This document shows positions 1-12,449 of a DNA stretch of 28,481 nt, one piece after another. Source of the DNA: Brevipalpus yothersi (lineage: Eukaryota; Arthropoda; Arachnida; Trombidiformes; Tenuipalpidae); contig QZCP01000831.1 of NCBI GenBank assembly GCA_003956705.1, positions 83,133 through 111,613 on the forward strand. Reading direction: 5' to 3'. The notes beneath the pieces are model-generated. The model was not told where the DNA came from. It did no database searches and saw nothing but the letters and a program-made list of their open reading frames with translations. The position numbers and the translations under genes are program-made. How positions within the stretch are numbered: the stretch's first letter is position 1; each line of letters starts with the position of its first letter.

Positions 1-83
<83 letters not shown>
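1..83. repeat. (TC)n microsatellite at the window edge
   Basis: An uninterrupted TC dinucleotide tract fills the first 83 bases. The window also ends in the same repeat, so these edges may be assembly breakpoints. Confidence 0.97.
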
Positions 84-85
<2 letters not shown>

Positions 86-1572
86 AATTTATTACCAGAG
101 AGATCTTTTCTCCTCTACTCATGTCTTACCTTTCCCTCTTCCGATCCTTCAACGGAAAGCTTCCAACATCAACACTGTATTCATCACGATCGATTCTGCG
201 CTCGCTTAGAACTTTTTTCTCTATCTTTCTCTCTCTTTTTCTTTCCCTGAATTCTGTCAAGAGCTACTAAACTATCGAGGCTATTAGAATATCAGGTCAT
301 ATTAAGAATGAGGTGGATAAGCTTATTTGCCCTGTGGAGAATTGATTTAAATCATTCCAGAGAGGGCTGAATGATGTGTTCTGTTTGCTGAGGACTACTT
401 TTTCCTTCTTCCATTTTATTTTAGTTATTCTAGGAATTTTTTCTTGGATAAAATTTCGGAGGGTAAAAAAATGTTCCACAAGAGTCTGAAAAAAATTTTA
501 CTCACTTTTTATACATGGTGAATCATAATCATTGATTAGTGTGCATAAATATTAATCTTATCATGCGTGAGAAATGGAAAAACTGATGATGAATCAAATT
601 ATAACATGGATAATGAAATATTTTAGTATGGTTTTAATAGCTCTTTTGGGTAATCAGTTTTGTGAGCAACTATTTTTGAATCAATTATCAATACCAGCAT
701 GATATTTTCATTTGCGAGTTTAATTTTATTTACGATGAAATTATCAATCAGGCCTTGATTTTTTGATTTTCTTCCTTGAGGCGGATTATTTAAATGAGCG
801 TTTGATGAACTATGAACCATGAACTTTTCTACACTTCTACAGTCGAATGAAAAGGGGAGAATTTTTTCTAACTGATATGAGGAATCACTATTATTACTCA
901 TATCATCATTACTACCATTCATAAATACAGCAAAAATATTAATAATAATCCATAAAGCGTTGTGAGAAAATTTTTTCGCAAACAATTTCTAGTCATTTAA
1001 TTGTGTCCAAGAGATTTGAATTTCTTGGCGAAATTTTTCAAATAGGCTACTCACAAGAAAAGAGTAAACACATCTGAGAGCATCATCAGTTTTGATCCCT
1101 GTAATATATTGAAAATATGTCTTGTGATTGGATTACTTAAGCATCGCTGAATTTCTCTCATTATTTATCACTCTTAGTTAGCTATTTCATAGAGAGGTAA
1201 TCAGAACTTAAACAACTTCATTTCCATTCCATTTTTTCTCTTTATTCAGACACCTAAATAATGCTCCCGGTGGAACATTTTTTCCCCTCTCCTTATTTTT
1301 CTCTCATCCGATAAAATGCCAGATTTGAGGATCCAGAGATTTTCAGGAACAGATTGGATTCAAAATCCCGCCAATTTTTTTCCCATGAATCTCTGTGATT
1401 TGATACAGGAAAAAAATCGACCAGTTTACACAGGAATAACAATAGAACAATACATGTAAAAGCAAACGTCAATCCTAAAACATCTCTCTACTGTTGAATG
1501 CTTCTTCATTGGAGTATTTACATTTAGATTCATTGATCAAAGAGCTGGAAAGAAGAACTATTTACTTGTATT

Positions 1573-1641
<69 letters not shown>

Positions 1642-3337
1642 ACAGTCTCTCATGTGAATTTGAAAACTCAACCAAAAGAAGATGAAATAGAGCAGCAAAA
1701 CCTGAGTGTCATCAAATTAATCGGAATTATACTTACTTCATTGTGAGAATTTTTTCAAGCTGTCCTCACAAATTCACACTCAGCTGTGGAAAAAAGTAAT
1801 GTCAGGCCAATCGATCGGGTATCAAAAATCCCCCAATATAGCCTGATAATTCAGTTTCACAACTGAATTCATTCTTTGGGCACGCTAGATATGCTATGTC
1901 GATCCTTGCTGTAGTTTACGAAGACCTCTCGATGGTATTCAGTGTGGCAACTTGAATATCTACCAACTGAACCAAAAGACTATAGAAATTGGAAGAGAAA
2001 AAAACTGCTTACTTCACTCTTAGGTTACCTCGTTAAACAGAATCTTGAATAGAATATTGGCTTTTAGATCTGTGAGCAAATCACCAAAATTGATTAAAGT
2101 TTCTGGTCATTGTCAGTTGTGTAGCTCATATTGTCTCGTCAATTCGTTCATTCATCATCGAAAATCAACACTAGTAGAATTCTAATAATTCTGAAAATGA
2201 CTCAGAATAATCGTTACAACGTGTTTCTTATGAAGTAAAAAACAATTTGACTATTTGATCACAAATGAATGATGACTATCTTGTCTATCCAAACTTTTAT
2301 TCACTAACTCCTTAACACCAGCCGTCTTGAATTGTGTGAAACCAGGTAGTTCGAATTTTGCTGAATTTTATGGTACTCCAAATTGACTGTATCCTTATCC
2401 TGTAATCATATCAGATATAAATCAAAACTTTGTGATACTCTGATAAACATACCAACTAAGTAGCTTTCAACAATTGTATTGAAAACAGGAGCTCATGATT
2501 CTTAGCGATTAATCCTGCTCGTTGTACTAGAATAATTGAATTCAGAGGTAGTTATTCAGGCTTTAAAGATATATTCGCCTTGGTGTATTCTTTTTCTCTA
2601 TTTGCTCATAAGTTAGAGCATTTTATTGATAATTTTGAAGCAAAAATTCAAAGGTAACGCTCATTTTTCGTTGTCCCACAATCTTTTGATGAATCTTTCT
2701 ATAGAATCGCCCACTAGATTTTTACAAAATCTCTTCTTTTATCCATTCAATGGGGGCTTGGAGCTTTAAAGAGGTATCAAGTCTATTGGAATAGAATTGA
2801 GGTTATGAGTGCTTGATTCATTTTTTTCGATGATTTTTTCAAAAGTTTTCAACGATCAATAAAGAGTGATATAAATTCCGAACTTTTTCAACTCACCTTA
2901 TCTATCTTGAATTTGTTCATGATGTATTTGGTCAGTAGAATATCAATATCCACCACCAATTTATTTTTTTTTCATGGCTTCAAAAATTCATTCTGAAAAT
3001 CCAATTGTTAGGTACATTGTAATTAATTATTTTGACAATCGAAGTGAGTTGCTGTGATATCAAGCTTAAGTTTAAAAAGTTAATGAACCTACCTTTATGA
3101 GCGTTTGTTGATTAGATATAGCATTCGTCAGGCCATAAACACTAAGAAATAAGATGCTCGGAAGAGTTTGAAAGACAATGAAAGGAAATTATCCCATGTA
3201 TTTCACAAATTATGTTCAACCAATAGGAACTTGAACTATAAAATAGAATTTTGTAATTGTTGATTCTAATCTACACTCAATACAGTACACAACTGATTGA
3301 TAATAAGGGTTGAAGAACTATCACTTTCATAGGGAAA
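84..3337. other. Intergenic stretch with no supportable gene
   Basis: About 3.2 kb of AT-rich sequence with frequent stops in all frames. The only long open frame is on the minus strand at 623-985; it has no ATG at its start and no recognisable domain, so it is not called. A 62-base CT tract lies at 1575-1636. I see no tRNA, rRNA or transposase. Confidence 0.5.
1575..1636. repeat. (CT)n microsatellite
   Basis: A perfect CT tract of 62 bases in non-coding DNA. It generates a spurious Leu-Ser open frame on the plus strand. Confidence 0.97.
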
Positions 3338-3553
3338 ATGTCCGAAGGTTTATCATCTAAAGCGGATGAGGAACGAAAGAAGAAGGAGAAGAGATGGAAA
3401 GAAAAACAAGCATTTTTGGTGGATCGATCTGCTAAACTCTACCAGCATCAATCGTCACTTGCGCAGTGGTGCAAGTCAAGTTGGACAACATACATGTATA
3501 ACCTCACATCCAAAGGATTCCAGTTGATGACAGAGGCTTATAATCATAGATGA
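3338..3553 (+). CDS. Small unassigned ORF, 71 aa, possible microprotein or terminal exon
   Basis: An ATG with A at position -3 opens a 71-codon frame ending in TGA. The predicted product has a strongly charged Lys/Glu/Arg-rich N-terminal helix (about residues 8-25, with repeated KKK/EK motifs). A less charged second half follows, containing three tryptophans and two cysteines-or-histidines of no clear pattern. I see no signal peptide or membrane segment. An acceptor-like pyrimidine run ending in ATAG lies about 6 bases before the ATG, so this could instead be the last exon of a gene with 5' exons elsewhere. I do not recognise the family. The mixed codon use and lack of repeat content argue against a microsatellite artefact, but a chance ORF of this length is possible in 28 kb. 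Confidence 0.3.
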   Translation: MSEGLSSKADEERKKKEKRWKEKQAFLVDRSAKLYQHQSSLAQWCKSSWTTYMYNLTSKGFQLMTEAYNHR

Positions 3554-5700
3554 TGATAAAATTCCGGTGTATCAGAGTTATTGCAATCAACGGAAGCTTT
3601 CCATTTCCTATTAGTAACAAATCAACTGCGAATTCAACCCCAAAGATATAAAGGTATTCATGAGCTATTTTCACACAAACACACACACACACATAAATGA
3701 GCCTACTTAAGATATATTGATACCGGAAGTTATTCATCCAATAATAGCTACCTCTTCTGGCTAACTTTATTCCAAAATAATTGTATTTTTATTGTTTCTG
3801 ATAGATTTTTGCTATAAAGTGTGGTGGAAAAAATTTTTTAGGTTGAAAATTGACATAGAGATGGAGAAAACTGATTTAATGATTCACCTAACGATTTGAA
3901 ACTCTGAAACAATTAGAATTAATAATATTACTCCAGATGAAAGAAATGTACTCCTTTTCATCTTTCCTTGATCGTTATCGATCAATTAATTCGAGAAACT
4001 ATCGAGACTGACTCATACCATATTATCATAAAAAACAAAGTCATTAACTCTTGTTTATCATTGATAGAGTGTAATATTTGAAGCCTCAGAGATGGTTATA
4101 GAAATTTCAACAGACAACCATGAAGTATCTACCAACAATTACCTTACCATTCATTTTCCACATGGATTCTTGCTCAGCTATATGATTGAGCAAGCGTTTA
4201 CGTGGATTCTTGATATTGGTTTCCGTTTCCTCTGATAGAGCATCTCATATCGATGAATAATTAGGGAATATGTTTCATCATCATTCAGACGCCAGTCATG
4301 AATTCTGATGTAAAGGTGAATAGGTTAGGTTAATAAGAAAACAGGAAACTTATCAGATTAATCAAGTGGACCACACACAAGTATGGAACATTCAGCTAAC
4401 TGAACTTAATTGAGTTGTGTCGACATTCGTAGCAAGATGAGCTTCGAAAACTGCTTAAATGGATAGAAAGAAAAAAATTATCTTCTTTCTCTCTCTATCT
4501 TTTACCTTGTAGTGAATTGATTTCTTTCTAAATTTTTAGTTTTCAAAGAAAAATCAAGAAAATTCGAGATCCCATGAAATGAGAATCAATTCGATGATTT
4601 TGAATGAAGGGCAACTCTTCACCAACTGAAGTAATAGAGGTCTCGAGAGAGGAGTAGCAAGGACTTCAGCATGTTCTAGGTGTATCAAGCCAGTTTGATT
4701 CATTTGAAATTCATTGACAAAAATTTATTCGATGCGTGGGTTTTTGATTTGATTCAATCCAATTCTGAAAAATTTTCCTCATTCACTAATTCAATCGGTC
4801 GGAAGTTGGAGTGAGAAAAAAAGCATTTCCCATAGATATCAATGAAATTTTTTGTTCTTTCGAGATGGTGAAAAATCTTGAGAAGAAAAAAATTACGATA
4901 AAAAGCATCACTTCCGCATTGAGCTCATCGAAATTACGATTTTGAAGAGCAAAAAATTATCATGAATCGAGTTTCAAGAATTCTCAGAATTCATCTAGTT
5001 CAGATGGCAGCTGTTGAATCCCTCCACTTACTAGGATGCCTCACATTGACCTCACTAGATAAGCTGAACTTTCTTGAATCTTATGAATCAATCAATTCTT
5101 TTGATCAAATTTTAACCTGAAAAAAAGAGTATTCAAGAGTTCTTGATCTTTAAATTCAACATCAACCGGAGACCATTTTTTCAACCAAAATTCTTCTCAA
5201 TCCAAATTGAAAGGAATACAAATTGTATTCCTCTCTAGCAGGTGTCGCCATCGCCCTGTGAGGATAGAAAAAAAGGAGAAAAGTTGAAAAGAAGTTGCCT
5301 GAGAATCGTAGTTAGTCAGAAGAGAGAGAGAAAAGAGACTGAGAGAGAGAATAGTTTTTTCTTTCCCAGTAGTAGTAAGGTAGTAAGGTAGATGCTTGTG
5401 ATACTGAGATAAAAGTAAGAGATAGATTGAGGTAGAAAAAGAGAGAGAGATCGAGAAAGGGAAAGGGAAACCGAGTTTTAAAAAAGTAGTACAAGAATCG
5501 GATTGAGAGCGCAAACTATATTCACTCTCCGAAAAAAAAAGTATATACACGTAGGTTTACCTAGTCAGTCTATAGTTTAATAAACAAACGCTCTCTATCT
5601 CTCCACCTCTCTCTCTCCCTCTTCCCCTAGACATCCTGAAGTATATTCTGAATATTATTCCATACACACTCACACATGTTGTAAAACATATATTTATACA
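3554..5700. other. Intergenic, no gene seen
   Basis: AT-rich sequence with stops in all frames apart from minus-strand frames at 5197-5550. Those frames are the complement of a GA-rich run and encode only Ser/Leu/Phe-biased sequence. This is probably the distal upstream region of the myoglianin gene. Confidence 0.45.
3679..3693. repeat. Short (AC)n tract
   Basis: About seven AC units, non-coding. Confidence 0.85.
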
Positions 5701-5703
5701 TAT

Positions 5704-5761
5704 ATACATACCACACACATACACACACTCATATATATATATACACACACACAGAGAGACA
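5704..5761. repeat. Compound CA/TA/CA/GA microsatellite
   Basis: Consecutive short runs of CA, then TA, then CA and GA units lie about 700 bases upstream of the myoglianin start codon. Confidence 0.85.
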
Positions 5762-5914
5762 GACAGCCATACATAAATTCATCTTCATAAACTATTCTTC
5801 ATCTCTCCCCAATCTCAATATATTGAGTTGAAAAGTGAACGAGTTCGTCAGTGCTCCAGTCGGATCAGACCAGTGCACATAGATTTACTCATATCGTTGT
5901 AACGAATTTATTGT

Positions 5915-5951
5915 ATCTCTCTCTCTCCTTCGTTTCGCTTACTTTTATCAA

Positions 5952-5982
<31 letters not shown>

Positions 5983-5996
5983 CGCTCTCTCTCTCA
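5915..5996. repeat. Imperfect CT-rich tract upstream of myoglianin
   Basis: Two runs of CT repeats separated by about 35 bases of mixed sequence, in the probable promoter or 5'UTR region of the downstream gene. GA/CT runs near arthropod promoters can bind GAGA-type factors; that role is inference here. Confidence 0.7.
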
Positions 5997-6106
5997 TCTT
6001 CCTTGTATAGATGAACTTTCATGTTAATTGAAATGCATGTATGTGTATGTGTATAACGACTAATGTTGAGGAATATATTCACAAATAGTTATCCATTAAA
6101 GTAAAC

Positions 6107-6124
6107 TGATCACATTGATCACAT
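6107..6124. repeat. Tandem 9-bp repeat TGATCACAT x2
   Basis: Two perfect adjacent copies of TGATCACAT, each containing the palindrome TGATCA, lie about 310 bases upstream of the myoglianin ATG. Function unknown. Confidence 0.8.
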
Positions 6125-6345
6125 ATCTTGATTCTTTGTCCAGTTTCTTGACATCAATCCTATATATATGTATTGCAAAGTTTGATGCTTTTTTGCTTCG
6201 ACAAATTTTGAGAAAATAAATTAATCATCAAAGTATTCATTTGATTTGTGTGTTATATATTCTGTGAGTGTCAAATTTACGTTTCGATTCGAGGGACGTT
6301 AAAGTCCAAAAAGTCTTTTGATTGTGGAAAAGAATTACGTTCTGT

Positions 6346-6360
6346 TTCTCTATCTCTCAG
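6346..6360 (+). other. Candidate 5'UTR splice acceptor of myoglianin
   Basis: A pyrimidine-rich run ends in CTCTCAG at 6360, 76 bases before the proposed ATG. It matches a strong 3' splice site, so the first coding exon may start at 6361, with a separate non-coding 5' exon upstream. The matching donor was not identified. Confidence 0.4.
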
Positions 6361-6436
6361 TTTGATTCAAATTATTTGTTTTCGATACGTTCTAACAATA
6401 CTTTGGGTACAGTTAACGAATTACGAAGGATTCTCA

Positions 6437-7475
6437 ATGGATCCTGTGTGCTGTGCATCACAATATCAATTTTTCACTCTTAAAAAATCATCTAAATCTT
6501 CATCATCAAATTCTCCATCTTCACCGTTCATAGCATCAAATAATCAGCTTCCAAAGTATTCATCAAACTGTCACATCACGACCAGAAGATGGTTTAAAAT
6601 CAATTTTACCAAATTGCTTCTACTTGTTCTATTCAATTTAATCATTAATAGGTGTTCAATTGACTGTCGAGTAACAAAAAATGACAATAATTCATCATCA
6701 TTTCCATATTATACACTTACATATCCTCCTCCTTCATCATCAACCATCTCTCCATCTCTCCACTCCAATATTAATCCACCATCAATATCGACCACTCAAA
6801 AGTGGTCAAACACATCGAAAGAAGTGGCCAGTCATGAGCGACTAAAGCGAGCATTGAGAGAAGAAAGTCTCCAAGATGCCCTCAAGACATTCCTTGAAGA
6901 ATGGGAATCTCATCACTCATCATCTCCATCATCTCCATCCACCTCCGTTCATCTGCCCGAACTGGCCAATGATCATCACCATTACGTTGCCAATTCTCTT
7001 ACCGATCCTGCCACAGCTTCTGTCACATCTCATCATCATGATCAATCATCATCACCACCGTCATCCTCATCGTCCTCCATCCGGTCCAAAGCCGATGTGA
7101 TCATTTCCAATGAATCCATGCAACGTTCTGACGATGATACCGTCAATGGAAAGCAACGGTACAATTGTAGTAGCTGTATGTTGCGTGAAGAAGCTCGTCT
7201 AAGGCGTTTACAGGATATTCAGATGGATATTCTCAATAAGCTTGGTCTCAAGCAAGCACCCAATGTTACCCATAAGCCATCCATACCAGCGATTCCTCCC
7301 CTGAGAGATGTACTCAAACAGTATCAGTCTGACGATACGATGGGCTCAGGTATGTTTGATGGTGATGAAATGATGTTCGGTGATCAACCGATGAGCGATA
7401 TAGTGGAAGATTATGATGGAAATTCTGAAAGCTATCTGATGGACACTAGTAAAGCGATAAGTTTGGCTCAAAAAC
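6437..7475 (+). CDS. myo: myo exon 1: signal segment, low-complexity insert and start of latency propeptide
   Basis: Encodes residues 1-346 plus the first base of codon 347; the donor is C|GTAAGT at 7476. It holds the hydrophobic segment LLLLVLFNLII and N-glycosylation sequons (NFT and NSS/NTS types). An RLKR motif at 135-138 precedes a predicted charged helix, and the CSSC/KLGL propeptide core comes last. The frame stays open past the donor to 7609, but that part encodes hydrophobic sequence unlike the family and is intron. Confidence 0.9.
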
Positions 7476-7927
7476 GTAAGTGGATTGTTTTGTTTTTTTT
7501 TCTTGTGATTTCTTCGATAAAAGCAAAGTTTTCTGTGTTCTATGATCTGGAAACATTCCCTATGGAAAGTTTGGAGCTCTTTGACTCCAATCTATGCATT
7601 TTCAATTGAATTTTGTTTGCCGGATAAAAAGCTATCGCAATGAGTGCACACCTAGGCCAATGCTTGTCCTTGTTGAAGTAAAGTTGCAGAATTCATCCAA
7701 TTGATAAAAGTGGGAATACTTTTTAAGCATGTCTCTTGGGTGAATGAGAAAGAGAAAGAGAAATAAAAAAAGAGGAAAGATTCACACGAACCAGATAGGA
7801 TTGATGATTTTGTTGTAATGATTCCGTTGATAGTGATTATCTAGAAAGGACCAGTGCTGATGATCCTAAATTGCGTTCGAGGTGAGCTTGAATTGAGAAA
7901 TTTGAGAAAAGGAAAAGAATCAGCGTG

Positions 7928-7996
<69 letters not shown>

Positions 7997-9379
7997 TAGA
8001 ATTAAGCAAATGAGAATATACTAAAACTTCATAAAAATTGCTCATTGATTGACCATACCATTATTCAGATAGGGACAAGTTAAACGATTGATTTTTCCCC
8101 TGTAATCATCATCTTTTTCCCTCCTTTCCCCCCTCTATCCCCTTTATCGTTGTCAAAAATTTGTTCACCTCAACTCTTCTACTATCACACGAATATACCA
8201 TCTTTTCGAAATTCCATGTTTTGCCGCGCTCTTGTAAATTTCTCAAAAAGCTGTCCAGAAAGCGCAAGAGAGAGAAAGAGAGAGAGAGAAGGAATAAAAA
8301 AAGGTAAGAGCGCGTATACTGCATCAATGGAAAGAACGAAGATGCCTGTGGTACTGATTGATACTGCATGCAACCTCCTCGAAGATTAATTAATGATGAA
8401 TATAATCAAGACCATCGAGCTATAGCAAACATGATTGCGCACTGATCAGACAGGCTTTTTTACTGACAAGCCATCTCTTGATGCCCTTCTTGCCTCCTCA
8501 TCATATCTTTTCTCACTCTCCATCACTTGCAAATGCTCTCTCTCTCTCTCTTTCTCTCTCCACATTATGCTCTATGTAAGATTATATTTTGGCATTAAAT
8601 ACATAGCAAGCCTTAATTAACTATGATTAATTGAATGGTAAGAATTTTAAGTGTATAAAATAGCGGCTTCCATCACAAGCTTGACTTGAAACATAACTTT
8701 TTCTAAACTCTTGATGATGAAACCATTCAACTACCATGATCCTAGATCACTTATTTTCACTTTGAGAACTCATAAAATAAGACAATAAACGCCTCAAAGT
8801 AACCCAAACTCTAGCCCTGGCCAGTGTAAACATGAGGCCATCTATCAGCACCCAATATTTTTTTGTCACAAACCATGTGGTCATAAAACACTTTGGTCTC
8901 AATAATATCTCTAACACTTTACCACTTTACATGTATCAATTTGTCCACCCATACTAATAGCAGTGAGAATGTTAATGGATTGTGCCCGGCGTGAGATGCT
9001 CTTAGTTTTGGACCCTCTCTTGCTCTCCTAATGATCCACTCTATTAAGATATCGATGATGAGACTCATAAACACAATCTTACATGTGCAAATTCTTAAAA
9101 TGATCAAAAAAATATGAGAAGCATAAAATCTTTCTTTTATCATTTACATGAAGGCAAATTTTGCTCCTCCAAAATTTTTTCACACTTTCCTGAGCATTCA
9201 AAGGATGTGAATTGATGACAATTATCATGAAACTTATAGCAATACTCCAAGCAAAAGAATCAAATATAGTTAAGTGAATGTTTTTGCTACACGATTGCAC
9301 AATTCACACTACTTTGTTTGTCCATTTTGATTCTTCGTAATTTCTCATATTCATGAGCTTTTTTAGTGCATCTCTTTTC

Positions 9380-9421
<42 letters not shown>

Positions 9422-11566
9422 ATTGACATGATGGAATGATAATTCATCAAAATTGATGAGGAAAGCTTTCATATGTAAATAAGTATGAGAGAGAAGCTGG
9501 AGGAGAGGAAGAAAAGCAAGAGAGAGAGAGAGAGAGAGGTGGGAAGGAAGCGAAAAATGTAAAGAAAATTAGGAAACAAGAGCTGAGAGAACTGCTAGAG
9601 GATACAATGGTGAATAAGCTATCGTGCTGGTCAAAGCTGTCCATTCATACATACATACATACATGAATACATATGTGCTGGTTTTGGAGATGCTTCAAGC
9701 TTGGTGGAACATATTTAGCCTTGGTGAATGCTGTATGAAAGGCACTCAAAGTTTGCCATACATACACAAGTAATATCGAGAATCGAAGCAAAAGTGGACT
9801 GAAAGAGCGATCACTTCATGGCCTGTCCACAGGGCATGAATTGCTCCAGCATATCAATATGTAGCTGGGAAAATTCTATCGTCAATGTACCCAGGAGGAA
9901 TACAATGAAAGCTAATATTGAGCAAGAAAAGGACCTTATCAAACGAAATATGTTCGATATATCGAGGGAAGAAAAAGGATCACCTTGAATCAGCACAGGG
10001 CAAATCAAAAGTTTCACTACAAGGTTTTTCTTATAGACTCGAAAATCTGGAAAGATGCATTTTGAGACGTATTTAATAGAAATGATCGTTCTTATAAATC
10101 AACAATGATAATCTAATGGTGAAAACTTATGGCAAAACATGACCCAATCAATAGATTGATTCGAATACAAAGATCTTGAACCATTGTAGAAATCTTCCTC
10201 ATTTATCACTCAGCGTGCTTATTTGATTCCTTGCTCCAGATTATAGACTAGAAAAGAGAATGCTTCTTTAAATTCATGGAGTGGCTATTTTGAGAGAGAA
10301 ATTCATTGAATTACGCCATTTCTCCACTTCTATTAGAACTATTTTCGTTCGGCTAGATGTTTTTCAGATTCACTCAAATTTATTTATAATCAGTTTAAAT
10401 TTGTCTCTACTCTCGACAGCATTTGACCGTTTTTGATAGATTTATTAACACTTTTTTCGCTCATTAGATCATTAGACTGCTTTGATAATTTAGGGCTTTG
10501 AATCGTGCCTTATTGGCTTTGAGAATTAAAATTGTTTACCAGAAGATTCTGAATGTGTATGATGAATGGCCAGGATATATGCCTCAAAAGTACTTGATCA
10601 GTTAATCTCTGGAATCAATTCAATATTTTATATTGACTAACTTGCTCTTCATGCGAGGATGAAAAAAGAGCAAATAGTATTTTCTCGCTTATGATTGCTT
10701 TTTCTTTGACATGAAGCTTCGAATAAAGTTTGAAAATTTCTTTAATCATATAACATGATGATAAAGTGAGCCAAGCTGATGAAGAAGAAAAAAAACAAAA
10801 AAAAAGACACAAAAAATCAGAACTTCAAGAACTTAATAATCTGGACATTACTCAATTCATAAGGAATCTGCTGATCATTCAGAATTTCTCCCTGATCTTA
10901 TCTTGTTTTAAATGATTTGAAATTACTCAAAATGTTAACGATTCTGGAATCATCATCATTGATTCCATTACCTTGTACATCTTCTTCCTTCTAGATCATT
11001 TAAACACAGATGAGAACATCCCTATAAAGTGCCAAGAAAATGATAATATGCCCCCATAATCGTGATCTGGGTTTCAAGAGAGCATTCATAATAGAGTGAT
11101 TAATTAAAAAATATTCCTCTGATCCTGCTTTTCAATCTCCTCTCATCATACAGAATAATAAGGCTGTATATAGATGTATATAAATTAAGATGAATCATCC
11201 AAAAACTTTTTAACTGTGAGAATGTGGATCAAAGTGCTCAGAGATGTTCAAAAATTTAATCCGCTCAGCAACAGTGTTACCACTCACAGTTAACCAATCG
11301 GTCATCCTGAACCTTAGAAAAAGAGAGAGAAATATCAAGTGAAGCGATGATCCTCATCTCGATATTGGCTGCAAAAATTGATACTTGATTCAGTGAACGT
11401 TCAATTAGCCTGGGAGAGAAGAGAAGATCGAGAGAGAGAGAGAAAAAAAATTTCGAATAAAAAGAAATAAAACAAAGATAATGATAATGATATGAATGGT
11501 GATACTCATCGAAAGAGTTGAGTTACATTCGTTTTTGATGCTAATCCAGTTGGTAATAGTTTGGAA

Positions 11567-11633
<67 letters not shown>

Positions 11634-11688
11634 CAGATGATTACGAGAATTGCAGTAGCGGTCAGGCAGTGTTCGATGGATGATAATT

Positions 11689-11728
<40 letters not shown>

Positions 11729-12386
11729 CCAGGTTTGCCTTGATATCAGTGTGTGATGGCCATCGATTAAGACACCATCCTCGATTCGGGTTCACTGTAT
11801 TTCAAATGAGATGTAATAGGGAAGTGGAGATTGAAATAACCTTAAATTAGTGAAGCTTTATCTTCTTTTTACTTTCATCCTTTTTGTTCTTATTCATAAA
11901 TATAATACATGTACAGCAGAAACACGACAGATTTTCTGGAAAGAGCTGTATATTGAATGTGTGTATGGTGAGTGTGTATGTCGACACCGCTAGTTCCTGA
12001 TCCCGTTCGATCATATCGGCTTTTTCGGTGATCATTTTCTTTGAAATACAAAAAAGAAGAATAAAAAATTCATCGATCTGGAATGTTGATTAATTACAGC
12101 TTCAGGGACAAATGAGCACCAAGTGAAGAGGGAGTTAAGATATGTAATATGGTGAAAAGTGAGAGAGAGAGAGAGAGCAAAAAATCTTTCTCTCTCTCTT
12201 ACCCTGGCGACTAGAATTTAATTTGATCAACAATCTGAACAACATTACACAACCTTATAATAGTTTCATCGACCACTGGTTGACCTCAGATAATCTGATT
12301 TAGATATTGACTTGAGAGAGAAATTTTTTCCATCCTTCATCATCATGAATCGCTATCATTGCTTCAGAACTTTTTCTTTTTTCTCA

Positions 12387-12449
<63 letters not shown>

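Noticed and set aside
623..985. 120-codon minus-strand frame with a hydrophobic start
   Set aside because: It begins at TTG directly after an in-frame TAG, has no good acceptor tract, and shows no recognisable domain or poly(A) context. A chance open frame is more likely.
4321..4334. Telomere-like AGGTTAGGTTA
   Set aside because: Only two units of the arthropod TTAGG motif; too short to be an interstitial telomeric repeat.
5197..5550. 117-codon minus-strand frame
   Set aside because: Ser/Leu/Phe-rich translation of the complement of purine-rich upstream sequence of myo; no domain.
6248..6436. N-terminal extension of myoglianin from 6248
   Set aside because: It begins at GTG, is unlike the family, and contains a strong splice acceptor at 6360. 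The first ATG is at 6437.
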